A DNA stretch of 64,000 bases, taken from contig NZ_SRLQ01000004.1 in NCBI RefSeq assembly GCF_004745805.1, forward strand, positions 558,001 through 622,000. Direction: 5' to 3'. Source of the DNA: Mycolicibacterium sp. CH28. Its GTDB lineage: Bacteria > Actinomycetota > Actinomycetes > Mycobacteriales > Mycobacteriaceae. The notes beneath the pieces were generated by a model. That model saw only the letters and a program-made list of their open reading frames with translations, had not been told where the DNA came from and did no database searches. Positions 61,825-64,000 of this stretch are shown here, piece by piece (positions within the stretch are counted from its first letter, which is position 1; each line of letters begins with the position of its first letter). Both the position numbers and the translations under genes were made by a program.

Positions 61825-61870
61825 GCTGTTGATTCTGGTGGTCGGCGGCGCCGCCGGATGCCGACGATTC

Positions 61871-61896
61871 GTAAGCGAATGCCAGTGGATGCTTAC
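61871..61896. promoter_or_regulatory. Inverted repeat in mmsA/PucR divergent promoter
   Basis: GTAAGC (61871-61876) and GCTTAC (61891-61896) are perfectly inverted arms separated by 14 bases. This long-spaced symmetry suits a dimeric PucR-type activator. The second arm overlaps the pucR -10 candidate. Confidence 0.6.
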
Positions 61897-61905
61897 ACTA
61901 TGTAA
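61894..61905 (+). promoter_or_regulatory. Candidate -10 of a leaderless PucR transcript
   Basis: TACACT (61894-61899) fits TAnnnT and ends six bases before the ATG at 61906. Without a ribosome-binding site, the transcript probably starts at the A of the ATG. The overlapping TTAC-actat-GTAA (61893-61905) is a second small inverted repeat. Confidence 0.55.
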
Positions 61906-63501
61906 ATGCAGCTGACACTCCGCGACATCCTCGACCTGCCGACGGTGCGGGCCGGCGAGCCGGAGATCGTGTGCACCGGGCCGCTGGACCGCCCGGTGCG
62001 CTGGGTCCACGTCAGCGACCTCGCCGACCTGTCCGGCCTGCTGACCGGTGGCGAGCTAGTCCTCACCACCGGGCAGGCGCTGGCCGATCCGGCTCGCCGC
62101 GACGCGTACCTACCGGGCCTTGCCGACGCCGGTGCGGTCGGCGTCGTGGTCGAGCTGGGGCTGCACATCGATTCGGTGCCGGAATCGGTCCGGGCCATCG
62201 GCGCGAGGCTGGCGCTGCCGGTGATCGCCCTGCACCATCCGGTCCGCTTCGTCGAGGTCACCGAGGACGTTCACCGCCGGATCGTTGCCGACCAGTACGC
62301 CGAGTTGGCCTACGGCCAGCGGGTGCATGAGGCGTTCACTGCGCTGAGCATGCAACGCGCCTCGATCGACCAGATCGTCAGTGCCGCGGCCGAGATGCTC
62401 GATACGCCAATCGTGCTTGAGGACCTGAACCGGCAGGTGCTGGCGTGCGACGGGCGGGCTGTCCCGGTGTCGGCGCTGCTGACCGACTGGGAGCGCCGGT
62501 CGCGACTGAGTGCTGACGGCGTGTGGACCGCCTGCCCGGTCGGTCCGTATCGGGAGGAGTGGGGCAGGCTGATCGCCCCGCGGATCGCCGACGCCGACGG
62601 GCGGACCGTCATGACCCTGGAACGCGCGGCGCAAGCGCTGGCCCTGCACCGGATGGTCGAGCGGAACCGCAGCTCGCTGGAGCTGCGTGCGCAGAGCGGC
62701 CTGGTCGATGACCTGCGTCGGGGCCGGATTGTCGATGAGGCCGAGGCGACTGCCCGTGCCCACGCGCTGGGGTTGAGACCGGCGCTGATCTATGTGCCGC
62801 TGGCGGCTCGATTGCGGGAGACCGCGGGCGCCGACCAGGTGGTGGTCCAGCAGCGGCGGGTACGGACACTCGACGCGATCATGCATACCGTGCGGGTGGG
62901 CGGCCACACCGGCCTGGCCGCGACCCGCGATGACGGCCAGATCGACCTGGTGCTGGCGCCGCAGCGCACCGGTGGTCGAGCCGCCTCGCTGGATGCCACG
63001 CTCGGCGACGTGTGCTCGGCGATTCGCCGTGCGGTGATCCGCCTGGACGGGGTGAGTGATTGCACCATCGGGGTGGGGCCGGAGTCGACCCGCCTGGTCG
63101 ACGCGGTGGGCGGTCTGCGTGAGGCGGGGCACGTCGCCGAGGTGGCGATGTCGATGCCGTTGCACCACAAGCCGTTTCATCGGGCTGCCGATGTACGCCT
63201 GCGTGGGCTGTTGTCGTTAGTCCGATCCGATCCGCGAGTGCAGGCATTCGCTGAGACCGAATTGGCGGGGCTGCTCGCTCACCGTGCCAAACACGGCGAC
63301 GAGGCGTTCGATCTGCTGCGCGCCTTCCTGGATGCCGGCGGTAACAAGGCCGAGCTGGCCCGCACCCTGCACATGTCGCGCCCGACTCTGTACGCCCGGT
63401 TGGACGCGCTGGAACGGATGATCGGCCTCGACCTCAACGATGCGGAGTCGCGGACCTCGCTGCACGTGGCGATGCTGATCCTGAATCCGGCGGGGGAGTA
63501 G
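61906..63501 (+). CDS. PucR-family transcriptional activator
   Basis: 531 residues. The N-terminal PucR domain (about 1-125) contains LRDILDLPTVRAGEPEIVC and the C-terminal HTH_30 (about 470-525) has DAGGNKAELARTLHMSRPTLYARLDALERMIGLDL. The centre is a GGDEF-like degenerate region common in this family. It is divergent from mmsA and probably activates the mmsA-aminotransferase operon. No ribosome-binding site precedes the ATG, which suggests leaderless translation. Confidence 0.88.
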   Translation: MQLTLRDILDLPTVRAGEPEIVCTGPLDRPVRWVHVSDLADLSGLLTGGELVLTTGQALADPARRDAYLPGLADAGAVGVVVELGLHIDSVPESVRAIGARLALPVIALHHPVRFVEVTEDVHRRIVADQYAELAYGQRVHEAFTALSMQRASIDQIVSAAAEMLDTPIVLEDLNRQVLACDGRAVPVSALLTDWERRSRLSADGVWTACPVGPYREEWGRLIAPRIADADGRTVMTLERAAQALALHRMVERNRSSLELRAQSGLVDDLRRGRIVDEAEATARAHALGLRPALIYVPLAARLRETAGADQVVVQQRRVRTLDAIMHTVRVGGHTGLAATRDDGQIDLVLAPQRTGGRAASLDATLGDVCSAIRRAVIRLDGVSDCTIGVGPESTRLVDAVGGLREAGHVAEVAMSMPLHHKPFHRAADVRLRGLLSLVRSDPRVQAFAETELAGLLAHRAKHGDEAFDLLRAFLDAGGNKAELARTLHMSRPTLYARLDALERMIGLDLNDAESRTSLHVAMLILNPAGE

Positions 63502-63945
63502 GCCAACCCCGGATAGCTACTGCCGCGGAGTCGGCGCCTCCGCCATTTCGCGTTCTTTCTTCGGTCGCTCCGTGCTGCGGACTCGCCGAGTGGCGCTGGC
63601 TCGTTTGACTCACGACGGTCCTCAAGTTCGGACCGTACGGCCCGTGCCCGGCCGCACCGGGTGGCGGCGTTGCTGAGGTGCCCCGGGTCGTCGCCGTCGA
63701 GGCGGCTATCGGGCGCTTTGGTGATGACGCCGTCGACCCAATGGTCGGCCACCGAAAATGGCAACTGATCGGGCAACAGAAGGCACCACTTCGGACACCG
63801 TTGCGTCACGGTTCGGCTAAAACCCCTGCTCGTCCAACAGGGCCGGTAAGCGGCTGTCCGCTGTTTGCTGTAGAAGTTACAGAAGTGACCCTTGAGATCG
63901 AGACGAGCTTGGCTCTGCAGGCGTTCCCGATACGAGGAGAGAGTC
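63502..63945. other. 444-base stretch without a convincing gene
   Basis: Short open frames exist on both strands but lack recognisable products. A small palindrome CTGTA-gaagt-TACAG lies at 63868-63882 and may belong to the promoter of the gene starting at the right edge. I see no clear terminator after the PucR gene. Confidence 0.5.
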
Positions 63946-64000
63946 GTGGGTCGACGGCGCAGCTCAACGTCGCCGCGGCCCCGGAGAGGTGGAGATGATG
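63946..64000 (+). CDS. Start of a gene cut by the window edge
   Basis: A GTG at 63946 has AGGAG six bases upstream and opens a frame whose first 18 residues are Arg/Ser/Pro-rich (MGRRRSSTSPRPRRGGDD). Alternative starts are the ATGs at 63995 and 63998, which follow GGAGAGGTGGAG. Only the N-terminus is visible, so nothing can be said of function. The basic N-terminus would suit a membrane protein, but this is speculative. Confidence 0.4.
   Translation, partial: MGRRRSSTSPRPRRGGDD

Noticed and set aside
63279..63809. Long open frame on the - strand over the end of the PucR gene
   Set aside because: It overlaps a well-supported coding region in the opposite direction and its product is typical of a high-GC shadow frame.

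Overview
This 64 kb window comes from a high-GC actinobacterium, almost certainly a mycobacterium and probably a fast-growing Mycolicibacterium-type species. The evidence is a CYP125-type steroid P450, three operators matching the KstR cholesterol-regulon motif, a furA-katG pair, an LpqH-like 19-kDa lipoprotein, an Mpt53/CcdA-like oxidative-folding pair, F420-type oxidoreductases, an Rv2172c-like methylenetetrahydrofolate reductase and many small exported mycobacterial-style proteins. It is ordinary chromosome: I see no tRNA, rRNA, insertion sequence, prophage or CRISPR array.

Layout. 0-10 kb: YceI-like gene (partial), CYP125-like P450, XRE regulator, a STAS/ANTAR signalling cluster with a decayed anti-sigma kinase, nitronate monooxygenase, DapB-like oxidoreductase and a frameshifted hydroxysteroid-dehydrogenase-like SDR. 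Three KstR-like sites lie upstream of the P450, the monooxygenase and the DapB/SDR divergon, so these form a candidate steroid regulon. 9.83-10.02 kb: a 59-bp tandem repeat. 10-22 kb: HAD hydrolase, PPOX-class oxidoreductase, DMT transporter, a large exported GH2 glycosidase, a GNAT protein with a GyrA-like N-terminal region, cinA, small exported proteins, alpha/beta hydrolase and amidase. 22.9-29.8 kb: lpqH-like gene, then a TPR protein translationally coupled to a CHAT (caspase-like) protease, an anti-sense membrane-anchored protein and two coupled genes of unknown family. This is the best candidate for an undescribed system.

29.8-41.6 kb: agmatinase-type ureohydrolase, degenerate and intact GGDEF proteins, yaaA, phosphodiesterase, a TOBE regulator-modA pair without modBC, CDP-diacylglycerol pyrophosphatase, STAS protein, LLM oxidoreductase and a membrane-anchored Mrr-like nuclease. 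41.6-46.6 kb: a TetR-DUF1214-sulfotransferase operon with a palindromic operator, then the thioredoxin/CcdA pair. 46.6-54.5 kb: katG-furA, MTHFR, a MenC-like pseudoenzyme, MOSC protein, CitE-like lyase and a methyltransferase. 54.5-64 kb: glgP, an acyl-CoA dehydrogenase-like flavoprotein, and an aminotransferase-mmsA operon divergent from a leaderless PucR regulator. A further gene appears to begin at the right edge.

Functions are assigned from motifs and remembered family sequences; no database search was run.
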